The notes below the pieces were generated by a model that was not told the DNA's origin, searched no databases, and was given only the letters and a program-made list of their open reading frames with translations. A DNA stretch of 64,000 bases, taken from positions 1-64,000 of the forward strand of contig JAUUYL010000006.1 of assembly GCA_030590485.1 (NCBI GenBank), given 5' to 3'. Source of the stretch: Lentisphaerota bacterium (GTDB taxonomy: Bacteria > Verrucomicrobiota > Kiritimatiellia > UBA8416 > JAUUYL01). Every line of letters begins with the position of its first letter. Within the stretch, counting starts at the first letter, position 1. Positions 55,049 to 63,006 of the stretch are shown here, piece after piece. Both the position numbers and the translations under genes were made by a program.

Positions 55049-55687
55049 ATGTTTACTGGATTAATAGAGAAAACTGGCAAGTTGATTGCGATGAAAGAAA
55101 GCGATGAAAGCGCGTCGCTTACGATTGAATGCGGTGAGTGGGATGATCCGCTGAAGGATGGGGAAAGTGTTGCCGTGCAGGGTGCGTGCCTGACCGTTAC
55201 ATCTTCAGGAAAGAATACATTTGATGCTGACTTGCTGAAGGAAACTATCGACACGACTACTTTTGTCTCAATGAAGCAAGGTACGGTCGTTAATCTGGAG
55301 CGAGCGTTGAGAAGTGACGACAGGATAGGGGGTCATATAGTTTCCGGGCATGTGGATGGACTTGGGACAATAAAAAACGTCTCGCAAATCGGTAGAGACT
55401 GGATTTTGGATATAGAGTGCGCGCCTGGGCTTCTGCAGGAGATAATCGTTAAGGGCTCGATTGCCATCAACGGCGTCAGTCTGACGGTTACCGAATGCAC
55501 AGATGCATCGTTCTCTGTAAATATTATTCCTCACACATGGGCGAATACCAACCTGAACGGGTTGAAAGCGGGTGACATCTTGAATATTGAGACTGATGTT
55601 ATTGCTAAATATGTCAATAAATATCAGGAAAGAACTGCTCGTTCTGAAGTTACTCTCGAAACCCTCAAGAACGCAGGTTTCATTTAA
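55049..55687 (+). CDS. ribE: Riboflavin synthase alpha chain
   Basis: 212 residues in two lumazine-binding repeats, the first starting MFTGLIEKTGKL and the second around GGHIVSGHVDGLG. It dismutates two lumazines to riboflavin. The start follows GGAGG ten bases after ribD, so the pair is an operon. Confidence 0.95.
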   Translation: MFTGLIEKTGKLIAMKESDESASLTIECGEWDDPLKDGESVAVQGACLTVTSSGKNTFDADLLKETIDTTTFVSMKQGTVVNLERALRSDDRIGGHIVSGHVDGLGTIKNVSQIGRDWILDIECAPGLLQEIIVKGSIAINGVSLTVTECTDASFSVNIIPHTWANTNLNGLKAGDILNIETDVIAKYVNKYQERTARSEVTLETLKNAGFI

Positions 55688-55737
55688 AGAGTAAACCGCT
55701 TTCGACACTTGACACATCCTCTTTCGTAGGATAGTTT

Positions 55738-56463
55738 ATGGCTCTTTTATTGAGAGTGGAAAGGTCTTTTAAAGTGAATACTGTTGACAAATTGCTGGAA
55801 TTGCAAAAGCGGGACTGCACCATACGTGATATCAAGCAGGAGCTTCAGGATATCCCCGCGAGGCAGAAGGAAGAGGAAGTGCGGCTTGATGAGCACAAGT
55901 TGGCACTTGCTGAAGCCGAGGATGCCTTAAAGTCTGAGCAGGCATCTATCGCTGATGTTGAACTCGAAATAAACTCAAGCAATGAGAAGATATCAAAGCT
56001 TCGTCAGCAGCAATTGGAACTGAAGACCAACAAAGAATTTCGTGCCATGGAAGATGAGATCAAAGCTGTCCTTAGCGGAATCACCACGTTCGAAGACAAG
56101 CAACTGCTCTTGATGGAAGATCTTGAGCAGGCCAGTGGTATTGTTGAGGAAAAGCGCAAGGCGCTTGCCGAGGAAGCTGCGGCTGTAGAGGGTGATAAGA
56201 AGGTGCATGGCGATCGTGCAGCGGCGCTTGAAAGCGAACTGAAAACGCTTGAGGAGGCTCGCGCATCTGAGGCAGCCGACATAGACGCCGGATGGTTGAC
56301 ACGTTACGATTTGATAATTGAGCGCAAGGGTAGAGCAATGGTGCTGGTTGATAACGGTATTTGCGGTGGATGCCACATGCAGTTGCCGCCAGCAGTTATT
56401 CATGCTGCAGCCGCACACAATACCATGGTGTTTTGTGACCATTGCGGAAGACTTTTATATTGA
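55738..56463 (+). CDS. Coiled-coil protein with C-terminal C4 zinc ribbon
   Basis: 241 residues. A long charged coiled coil (about 20-185) is followed by a zinc ribbon with CGGCHMQLPP...FCDHCGRLLY. This is the widespread zf-RING_7/CT398-like family, whose role is unsettled; a chlamydial member interacts with flagellar and type III proteins. The gene commonly sits beside rnpB, as here. A GTG at 55774 is an alternative start. The stop codon overlaps the 5' end of rnpB. Confidence 0.88.
   Translation: MALLLRVERSFKVNTVDKLLELQKRDCTIRDIKQELQDIPARQKEEEVRLDEHKLALAEAEDALKSEQASIADVELEINSSNEKISKLRQQQLELKTNKEFRAMEDEIKAVLSGITTFEDKQLLLMEDLEQASGIVEEKRKALAEEAAAVEGDKKVHGDRAAALESELKTLEEARASEAADIDAGWLTRYDLIIERKGRAMVLVDNGICGGCHMQLPPAVIHAAAAHNTMVFCDHCGRLLY
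56433..56461 (+). promoter_or_regulatory. Candidate rnpB promoter inside the zinc-ribbon gene
   Basis: TTGTGA (56433-56438), 17-base spacer, TATATT (56456-56461). The implied start is about 56467, a few bases inside the predicted P1 helix, so either the RNA begins slightly later or it is processed from a longer transcript. Confidence 0.35.
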
Positions 56464-56890
56464 CCGATGGGATGGAGTGGTCGCCTTTTCTTAGTCTCAG
56501 GGTTTACTCTGAGAGGAGGGGAGGGAGGAAAGTCCGGACTCCATAGGGCAGGATGACTCCGTCGGCTGACGGAGAGGTTTCTCGTTTAAGCGGGGAATAC
56601 GGAAAGTGCCACAGAAAATATACCGCCCTGAGCAAGTGAGGCGCAAGCCGAACACGTCGAAGGGTAAGGGTGAAATGGTAGTGTAAGAGACTACCGCCCC
56701 GAGAGTAATCGAGGGGGCAGGGTAAACCCCATCCGGAGCAAAGTCAAATAGGGAACTGGAGGTTGTCCGTCTCATTTTCGCCTTGGCGAATACAGTTTCG
56801 GGTTGACCGCAATAGATAAATGACCAATAATTCGCTGAAGCCTCGGCTAAAGCGGGTGAAACAGAATCCGGCTTATGAATTTCATCGGTC
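56462..56890 (+). ncRNA. rnpB: RNase P RNA, type A
   Basis: Conserved blocks are in order: GAGGAAAGTCCGGACTCC, ACAGAAAATATACCGCC, GGTAAGGGTGAAATGG, AGAGTAATCGAG, CCGGAGCAAAGTCAAATAGG and ACAGAATCCGGCTTA. P1 is GACCGATG (56462-56469) with CATCGGTC (56883-56890). The RNA cuts tRNA 5' leaders. Its ends overlap the stop of the zinc-ribbon gene and the first codons of the next gene. Confidence 0.96.
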
Positions 56891-57771
56891 AATATAATAA
56901 TAAATCGAGAAAGGCGGCATACGCTGTCCTTTTTATGGCCATTGCCGGCTCTATTGCAATTCTTGCGCAGGTCTTCTTAATGCCGGCTATTATTCCATCT
57001 AATGATTCAGATCGTCAGAATGCTGTCGAATGGATAGAGCCGTCGCCAATGGGCAATCTTGATTGGTCTGTTGTTCAAAGTGCTTCCGGTGTTGTCGGGA
57101 TTGATGGAGGGTTGGCATCAAAGAAATTTCGCCTGGCGGGTACATTTATTGCGCATGGTGGACAGAATGACAAGAGACGGGCAATTCTGGATAATTTAAC
57201 TACTCATAAGCAGAGAATTGTATCCGAGAATGAAGAAATTGAGGGATTCCTTGTTCTCAGGATATTCACTGATCGAGTCGTCGTTCGGGGGCAGGACGGC
57301 GAGGAGCAGCTCAGGCTTAGTTTTACCGGCCCAGGCGAAGTGGCTGAGGCTAATCCTAATAAAGGCGAAAAGGCTGGAAATGGCGAGTTCGTCGCCAAGA
57401 AGGGTCTTTTTGGCAAGCAAGTAGGGGAGCATAGCTATGTTATTAAGCGTGAGAAGCTATTGGCCTACTATAATGAGCTTCGGGATCAACCTCAGCGCCT
57501 AGTGACTGTGTTTGACTCATTGAAGCCCATATGGACCGAGGATAGTAAAATTGCCGGATATCATCTTGATGTTGAAGGTGAGCCTGAGTTCTTTAAGGAG
57601 CTGGGCTGGAAGCAAGGTGATGTTATACGGGCTGTAAATTCGATGGCTATGTCCAACCGTTATCGTGCGGAGTATTTCATACGCGAATTCGTTGCTGACC
57701 GAGCAAACGCATTCCTGATCGATATGGAACGTGATGGCGAGACTATGAAGAAGGTATATCGCGTCAGATAG
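56875..57771 (+). CDS. GspC-like protein with HR and PDZ domains
   Basis: 298 residues. A membrane helix (AAYAVLFMAIAGSIAILAQVF) is followed by an HR-type domain (FRLAGTFIAHGG...RRAILDNLTTHKQRIVSENE) and a PDZ domain (about 220-298; KIAGYHLDVEGEPEFFKELG, then DVIRAVNSMAM). GspC connects the inner-membrane platform of type II secretion to the secretin, so it may serve the secretin encoded at 27503. The ATG at 56875 lies inside the 3' end of rnpB with no Shine-Dalgarno. An ATG at 56935 would truncate the helix. Confidence 0.75.
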   Translation: MNFIGQYNNKSRKAAYAVLFMAIAGSIAILAQVFLMPAIIPSNDSDRQNAVEWIEPSPMGNLDWSVVQSASGVVGIDGGLASKKFRLAGTFIAHGGQNDKRRAILDNLTTHKQRIVSENEEIEGFLVLRIFTDRVVVRGQDGEEQLRLSFTGPGEVAEANPNKGEKAGNGEFVAKKGLFGKQVGEHSYVIKREKLLAYYNELRDQPQRLVTVFDSLKPIWTEDSKIAGYHLDVEGEPEFFKELGWKQGDVIRAVNSMAMSNRYRAEYFIREFVADRANAFLIDMERDGETMKKVYRVR

Positions 57772-57773
57772 AG

Positions 57774-57796
57774 CATTCGAAAACCCTTTTCGAATG
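57774..57796 (+). repeat. Dispersed 10-bp hairpin (CATTCGAAAA type)
   Basis: CATTCGAAAA-CCC-TTTTCGAATG follows the GspC-like gene by three bases. It is followed not by a U tract but by AATGGTTAATGGCAATGGTT repeats. Confidence 0.7.
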
Positions 57797-58006
57797 AATG
57801 GTTAATGGCAATGGTTTATGGTTGGTGTGCGGCTAGCGTAAAAGTTATCTTAGTGGCCAAATCAGCCCCAAAAGCAAAAAACCCCAATATATTGTGTTTT
57901 CCCATGTACATGAGTAGACATAAGATATATTATGCGACGTTGGAAGTTGTATCAATAAAGCAAGGTTATATAATGAGATTTCTCGACTTTGCTCGGAATG
58001 ACACTT
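57797..58006. other. Intergenic region with repeats
   Basis: Starts with TTAATGG-type repeats (57797-57830). It ends with a motif at 57975-58004 (TCTCGACTTTGCTCGGAATG core) that resembles an intergenic sequence found in many unrelated bacterial genomes. An open frame of 77 codons spans it, but its content is repeat-derived. Confidence 0.4.
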
Positions 58007-59122
58007 CTACCGACTTGCTAAGCCCCATCTACGGGTAAATGGCCAGTACACCATAACGGCGGGTCCAAGCATGTTCTCAGCAGGAACCGGCCCCCAGTAA
58101 CGACTGTCCCGGCTGGAGCGCGTATTATCTCCACAGGCAATATAGCCATCCTCGGGTATCTGCATGACCTGTTCTGAATTAGCCATGTATGGCATCGTTA
58201 TATCATGACCAGGATTCTGGTATCCGGCTTTGTATGGAGCTTCTTGATTCTGAATCCGGGTAATCTGGTGAGGTTTAGTCAGAATCTTGCCGTTAATCTC
58301 GATGCTCGGCACTCTTATGCGTATTTTCTCACCAGGAAGCCCGACAAGCCGTTTAATGTAATGCGACCCTCTATCTATGCCCGCAATATTATCGGTCTTA
58401 AATACCATGATTTCGCCCCGTTTTGGTCGTCTGAAATTCCAGCTTACCTTATCGACAAAAACATGATCTCCAGCCTTCATGACGCCTTCCCAGATAACCG
58501 TTCCTTTTTTGACGAATTCGCCAGATTCAAAGCGCCTCATATACGCACCCTCGGGAATCTTGTACTTAGTCGGGCCGATTACACAGTACATATAAACCGG
58601 ATTCGAGTTTCCGGGTGAGTATTTAGTGTCGTACCAGCCTTTAAAGACTCCATTCCGCTTTGCAACGACTTTCATGTACTTGTCGCCGGTTATAATCCAT
58701 TTAAGGTATCGCATCGGCACCTTGTCCATATAAGTAGGCTTATAACCCCCCTCCTCGACCGTTACACCATTTAGCGTCGGCTGCATTGATCCGGTTGGAA
58801 TCTTGAAGGGTTGAATGAAGTACGCCTTGATTGCCATCGCAACCGTCAGCGCCACAACAAGCACTTCAAAGTTCTCTCTAAAGCCGGCCATCTTCTTTAT
58901 GGACGCCAGGCTGCATGAAATGTCGTAGAGCTCATTTCCGCAGTCCTTGATCTTGGAATGATCTTTCTCTTTCACGGCGGCATGAAGATTGCCCTCAGCT
59001 TTAGCAAGCCGATCTTTGTCCTCAGACGTCATAAGATCCTCACGCATATTGGAAAGATGTCGCGTATGATGAAGAACGTCTTTAGCCATCTTCAGACTTT
59101 TTCTTTTCTCAAAATAATTCAT
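58007..59122 (-). CDS. lepB: Signal peptidase I
   Basis: 371 residues, longer than usual. An N-terminal charged helical region of about 80 residues precedes the membrane anchor (VLVVALTVAMAIKAYFIQPF). The S26 motifs are PTGSMQPTL (catalytic Ser) and HYIKRLVGLPGE (catalytic Lys), with a final CGDNTRSSRDSRYWGPV. It removes signal peptides at the outer face of the inner membrane. It lies downstream of lepA on the same strand, separated by a repeat and hairpin. Confidence 0.93.
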   Translation of the reverse strand: MNYFEKRKSLKMAKDVLHHTRHLSNMREDLMTSEDKDRLAKAEGNLHAAVKEKDHSKIKDCGNELYDISCSLASIKKMAGFRENFEVLVVALTVAMAIKAYFIQPFKIPTGSMQPTLNGVTVEEGGYKPTYMDKVPMRYLKWIITGDKYMKVVAKRNGVFKGWYDTKYSPGNSNPVYMYCVIGPTKYKIPEGAYMRRFESGEFVKKGTVIWEGVMKAGDHVFVDKVSWNFRRPKRGEIMVFKTDNIAGIDRGSHYIKRLVGLPGEKIRIRVPSIEINGKILTKPHQITRIQNQEAPYKAGYQNPGHDITMPYMANSEQVMQIPEDGYIACGDNTRSSRDSRYWGPVPAENMLGPAVMVYWPFTRRWGLASR

Positions 59123-59138
59123 AATTCAGAAACTATTA

Positions 59139-59186
59139 ACTAATAACAATTAACTTTTAACTGCATCCGAGAATCTTTTCGGATGC
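59139..59186. repeat. 23-bp AT-rich repeat plus hairpin, copy 2
   Basis: 59139-59161 is identical to 46347-46369. The hairpin GCATCCGAGA (59163-59172) with TTTCGGATGC (59177-59186) follows after one base and lies just beyond the lepA stop on the minus strand. No U tract is present. Confidence 0.75.
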
Positions 59187-59189
59187 TCT

Positions 59190-60995
59190 CTAACTGGTTT
59201 TCAATACTGCGATGAAAGCCTTCGATGGAACGTTGACGTCTCCAAACTGTTTCATTCGCTTTTTACCCTTTTTCTGCTTTTTAAGCAATTTCTGCTTTCT
59301 GGTGACGTCACCGCCGTACAGTTTCGCTGTAACGTCTTTTCTGAATGGTCTAATGGTCTCTCTGGCAATTATATTGCAATTGATTGTCGCCTGCACAGGA
59401 ATGGCGAACTGATGAGGAGGGATGGCTTCTTTAAGCGCCTTGCATATCTGCTTTCCTCTGGTTCTGGCCTTGTCTCTATGAACCATGGTAGAGAAAGCAT
59501 CAACCCCTTCACCGTTAAGCAACATATCGAGCTTAACAATATCACTGATCTCATACCCCTCATATTCATAGTCCATCGATGCATATCCACGGCTTATACT
59601 CTTAAGTGTATCATGAAAATCAATTAGTATCTCGTTGAGCGGCAATTTGGCGGTAAGTATAACTCTGTTTGAGTCAAGGGAGTCTGTCTTTGTGACCTCC
59701 CCTCGCCTATCCATTACAAGCTTCAATATATCGCCAATATGTTCATTGTTACATATAATCATCGCCTTGATAATCGGTTCCTGAATCTGCTCGATTGTTG
59801 ACGGGTCGGGATAATTGACAGGGTTGTCGAATTCCAACGTATCACCCTTCTTCGTCAATATCTTGTAGATTACCGCAGGATGCGTGCTGATTACATCCAT
59901 ATCGAACTCACGCTTCAATCGCTCTTGTATTACTTCCATATGCAGTAATCCAAGGAAACCACACCTGAACCCAAATCCAAGTGCTGTTGAGTTCTCAGGA
60001 TGAAAGGAAAAAGCAGCATCGTTCAGCCTCAGCTTGTCTAAACTTTGACGAAACTTCTCGTATTCGGAAGTATCCACAGGGTAGAGACCGCTGAAAACCA
60101 TGGGGTGTATCTCCTGAAATCCGGTTAACCGCTCTGTGGCAGGATATTTAGACAGCGTTACAGTGTCTCCAATGCTAATTTCTGACGGATCTTTTATTGT
60201 TCCCACAATATATCCGACATCGCCACCGTTCAACACCCCAGTGGAAACAGGTTTCGGAGCAAATATCCCGATCTCCTTAATTTTACTGGTGACATCGCTA
60301 CCCATAAAGATGATATCGTCGCCTTCTTTGAGTTGTCCCTCCCTAATCCTTACATATGTTACAACACCCCTGTAGGCATCATAAACCGAGTCGAATACAA
60401 GTGCTCTGGTCTTTTCTGGGTCCATAGAAAGCGGTTTCGGCGGAGGCATGCGCTTCACGACAGCTTCGAGAACCTTCTCAATACATTCCCCTGATTTAGC
60501 GCTCACACAGAGATCTAAATCAACTTCAATCGCAAGGATGTCCTCAATCTGATGCGCAACACCTTCAATATCAGCGTTCGGAAGATCTATCTTGTTGATT
60601 ACAGGGATAATCTCCAATCCGTTGTCCATTGCCAGATATACATTGGCAACAGTCTGTGCTTCGACCCCCTGTGCAGCATCGACCACAAGCAGTGCTCCTT
60701 CGCAAGCAGCCATGCTCCTGGAGACTTCGTAAGTGAAGTCGACATGTCCGGGAGTGTCAATAAGGTTGAATTTGTAGAGTTGTCCATCCAAAGCCTTGTA
60801 GTTCATGGTTACAGGATGGGATTTGATGGTGATACCACGCTCTCGCTCGAGATCCATGTCGTCGAGTATCTGATCCCTGAAATCACGATCTTCAACGGTA
60901 TGGGTCAATTGAATCATGCGATCAGCGAGCGTGGATTTTCCATGGTCGATATGCGCTATGATGCAGAAATTTCGAATGTTATCAGTAGAAGACAT
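59190..60995 (-). CDS. lepA: Elongation factor 4
   Basis: A 601-residue translational GTPase that can back-translocate ribosomes. G motifs are AHIDHGKSTL, DTPGHVDF and NKIDLPNA. The C-terminal LepA-specific domain ends with KKMKQFGDVNVPSKAFIAV-type sequence. Length is standard. It is separated from rpe upstream by a tract of TTAATGGTT repeats. Confidence 0.97.
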   Translation of the reverse strand: MSSTDNIRNFCIIAHIDHGKSTLADRMIQLTHTVEDRDFRDQILDDMDLERERGITIKSHPVTMNYKALDGQLYKFNLIDTPGHVDFTYEVSRSMAACEGALLVVDAAQGVEAQTVANVYLAMDNGLEIIPVINKIDLPNADIEGVAHQIEDILAIEVDLDLCVSAKSGECIEKVLEAVVKRMPPPKPLSMDPEKTRALVFDSVYDAYRGVVTYVRIREGQLKEGDDIIFMGSDVTSKIKEIGIFAPKPVSTGVLNGGDVGYIVGTIKDPSEISIGDTVTLSKYPATERLTGFQEIHPMVFSGLYPVDTSEYEKFRQSLDKLRLNDAAFSFHPENSTALGFGFRCGFLGLLHMEVIQERLKREFDMDVISTHPAVIYKILTKKGDTLEFDNPVNYPDPSTIEQIQEPIIKAMIICNNEHIGDILKLVMDRRGEVTKTDSLDSNRVILTAKLPLNEILIDFHDTLKSISRGYASMDYEYEGYEISDIVKLDMLLNGEGVDAFSTMVHRDKARTRGKQICKALKEAIPPHQFAIPVQATINCNIIARETIRPFRKDVTAKLYGGDVTRKQKLLKKQKKGKKRMKQFGDVNVPSKAFIAVLKTS

Positions 60996-61002
60996 AAATG
61001 CC

Positions 61003-61034
61003 TGATGGTTAATGGTTAAATGGTTGATGGTTCA
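61003..61034. repeat. TGATGGTTAATGGTT repeat tract
   Basis: Imperfect copies of GATGGTTAATGG fill the gap between rpe and lepA. Similar words occur at 22139-22162, 57797-57830 and 62549-62570. Confidence 0.7.
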
Positions 61035-61039
61035 TTGCT

Positions 61040-61714
61040 TCAGAGGACAAAAGCTTCCGTGGTGACTTTGCGCAATTCCGCAAGAGTCGCCTTCATATCG
61101 TCCGCAGTATAAAGAAAGTTGCCTGCAACAAATCTGTTCGCACCATGCGCGGCACATTCCCGCCCTGTCTCAAAATTGATTCCGCCATCGACCATGATGT
61201 CCATATTGTTTAGGCCAAGCTCTTTAGCTTTCTCCCTGATGGCTCTGACCTTTGGGAGTACTTCAGGCATGAACGACTGACCGCCGAAGCCAGGGTTGAC
61301 TGTCATGCAGAGAACTTCGTCAACTTGCTCGATCACGGGAAACACCATCTCAGCCGGTGTTCCGGGATTAAGGGTAATGGCAACACGGACGCCCTGGTTA
61401 CGGATATAAGCGAGTACTTCAGGCACATTGCATTCAGCCTCAATATGGATTTGAACAGTATCGGAACCAGCTTCGATAAAACTTTGAGCAAGCTGATCAG
61501 GATTAGATATCATAAGATGGGTGTTCAACGGTATCTTGACAGTGTTCCTGGCCATCTTAACGACCTGCGGTCCTATAGTCAGATTTGGGACAAAATGACC
61601 GTCCATAACGTCAAGATGAAGTGCGTCAGCGCCTGCATCTTCAGCCATTTTAGCACCCTCTGCAAGGTGCCCAAAATCTGCGGATAAAAGTGATGGAAGT
61701 ATGTTTATTTTCAT
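61040..61714 (-). CDS. rpe: Ribulose-phosphate 3-epimerase
   Basis: 224-residue TIM-barrel enzyme of the pentose phosphate pathway. Motifs: ILPSLLSADFGHL, LHLDVMDGHFVPN, MTVNPGFGGQSF, and the metal/catalytic Asp in IMVDGGIN. The ATG at 61714 gives the family N terminus, although it has no clear ribosome site. A start at 61744 would add ten residues. Confidence 0.95.
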   Translation of the reverse strand: MKINILPSLLSADFGHLAEGAKMAEDAGADALHLDVMDGHFVPNLTIGPQVVKMARNTVKIPLNTHLMISNPDQLAQSFIEAGSDTVQIHIEAECNVPEVLAYIRNQGVRVAITLNPGTPAEMVFPVIEQVDEVLCMTVNPGFGGQSFMPEVLPKVRAIREKAKELGLNNMDIMVDGGINFETGRECAAHGANRFVAGNFLYTADDMKATLAELRKVTTEAFVL

Positions 61715-61768
61715 GGCGCGGAATAATACACGGCAAACCCGCATTTTCCAAGCCTAAAATAAGGCTAT

Positions 61769-62506
61769 TCAGTAGCGAACCTTCCAGAGAAAGAGGCCCT
61801 GAGGAGGTGCCGTTTCGACATGCTGAGTTCTTTTCTCTGCCTTAAGAATTTTCTTTGTCTCGGCTGGCTTAGCTTTCCCCTTCCCCACCCTGATAAGATA
61901 TCCGGCTATACTTCGAACCATCTTGTATAGAAAACCCGAGCCCTGCGCTATGATAACGATCTCTGAGCCTTTCTTTTTTACATCAAGGCGATATAGATCA
62001 CGCACGTAACTACCCTCTTCTTTACGTCTATTGGCGGAGAATGATTTAAAACTATGCCGACCTACTAAATATTTAGCTGCTTTCGCCATTTTGTCTACGT
62101 CAAGTGGAGTGCGGACATGCGTTCTATAGGATCTCTGAAAAGGCGGCAGAACCTCGTCGTTCCATATGAAGTACCGATATTCCTTGGTTTTAACTGTCTT
62201 GCGCGCGTGGAATGAATCGCAAACTTTCTTACTGCTCAATATGCGTATATCTTCAGGAAGGAGCGCATTCAGAGCTCTCATCATGCCGCGTTCGGTGAAT
62301 TTTTTTTCAATATCAAAATGTGCAACTTGTCCTCTGGCATGCACGCCCTGATCTGTACGCCCACTGCCGTGAACCTTGATGCTCTCACCCGAGAGCTCAT
62401 GCAGCGCTTTTTCGATTGTACCCTGTACGGATACATCTTCAGGCTGAACCTGCCAGCCAAAGTACTCAGTCCCATCATACGATATTGTTATTTTAAATCT
62501 CTGCAT
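61769..62506 (-). CDS. truA: tRNA pseudouridine synthase A
   Basis: 245 residues. It modifies positions 38-40 of tRNA. YDGTEYFGWQVQP opens the protein. Catalytic Asp52 lies in GSGRTDQGVHA, and the C-terminal FLYKMVRSIAGYL motif is intact. Its length is typical of the family. Confidence 0.95.
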   Translation of the reverse strand: MQRFKITISYDGTEYFGWQVQPEDVSVQGTIEKALHELSGESIKVHGSGRTDQGVHARGQVAHFDIEKKFTERGMMRALNALLPEDIRILSSKKVCDSFHARKTVKTKEYRYFIWNDEVLPPFQRSYRTHVRTPLDVDKMAKAAKYLVGRHSFKSFSANRRKEEGSYVRDLYRLDVKKKGSEIVIIAQGSGFLYKMVRSIAGYLIRVGKGKAKPAETKKILKAEKRTQHVETAPPQGLFLWKVRY

Positions 62507-62583
62507 ATCACTGTCCGCTTAGACTCAAAACCGACTGCTTATTACCTGAACCATTAACCATCAACCATTCAGTGATGACCAGT

Positions 62584-63006
62584 TTACTGGGCAGCACTGC
62601 TCTTTGCATCAAGATAACCTTGAAGTATCACCTGCGCGGCGACCCGATCGCGGACACCCTTCTTCTCTCGGTTGTCCATGCCCGCTTCATTAAGCGCTCG
62701 GTCTGCAGCCATGCTGCTCATTCTTTCGTCCCAACCATCTACTGGTATATCAACAGCATTGGAAAGCAACTTCATGAAAACTGTGACTTTTTCGTATATA
62801 GGCCCTTCTGTTCCGTTCATATTGAACGGCAGTCCAACCACGATCATTTCAGCTTCCTTTTCCACGGAAACCTCTTTGATCTTTGCGACGGCGTCCGAGT
62901 CGCTTGTTACCTCAAGGGTGCATGCGGGCATGGCAAAGAAACCAGCAGGATCGCTTATTGCGACGCCCACTCTTCGTTCACCCCAGTCAATACCAAGAAC
63001 TGTCAC
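62584..63006 (-). CDS. ruvX: Putative pre-16S rRNA nuclease / Holliday junction resolvase-like protein YqgF
   Basis: 140 residues with an RNase H-like fold. VLGIDWGERRVGVAIS has the first catalytic Asp, and VVGLPFNMNGTEG and DERMSSMAAD complete the site. It starts with GTG overlapping the upstream stop (GTGA). The family takes part in 16S rRNA 5' end maturation. Confidence 0.93.
   Translation of the reverse strand: MTVLGIDWGERRVGVAISDPAGFFAMPACTLEVTSDSDAVAKIKEVSVEKEAEMIVVGLPFNMNGTEGPIYEKVTVFMKLLSNAVDIPVDGWDERMSSMAADRALNEAGMDNREKKGVRDRVAAQVILQGYLDAKSSAAQ

Noticed and set aside
57805-58038. 77-codon plus-strand open frame
   Set aside because: It is built from TTAATGG repeats and the TCTCGACTTTGCTCGG motif, overlaps the end of lepB, and has no ribosome site or recognisable domain.
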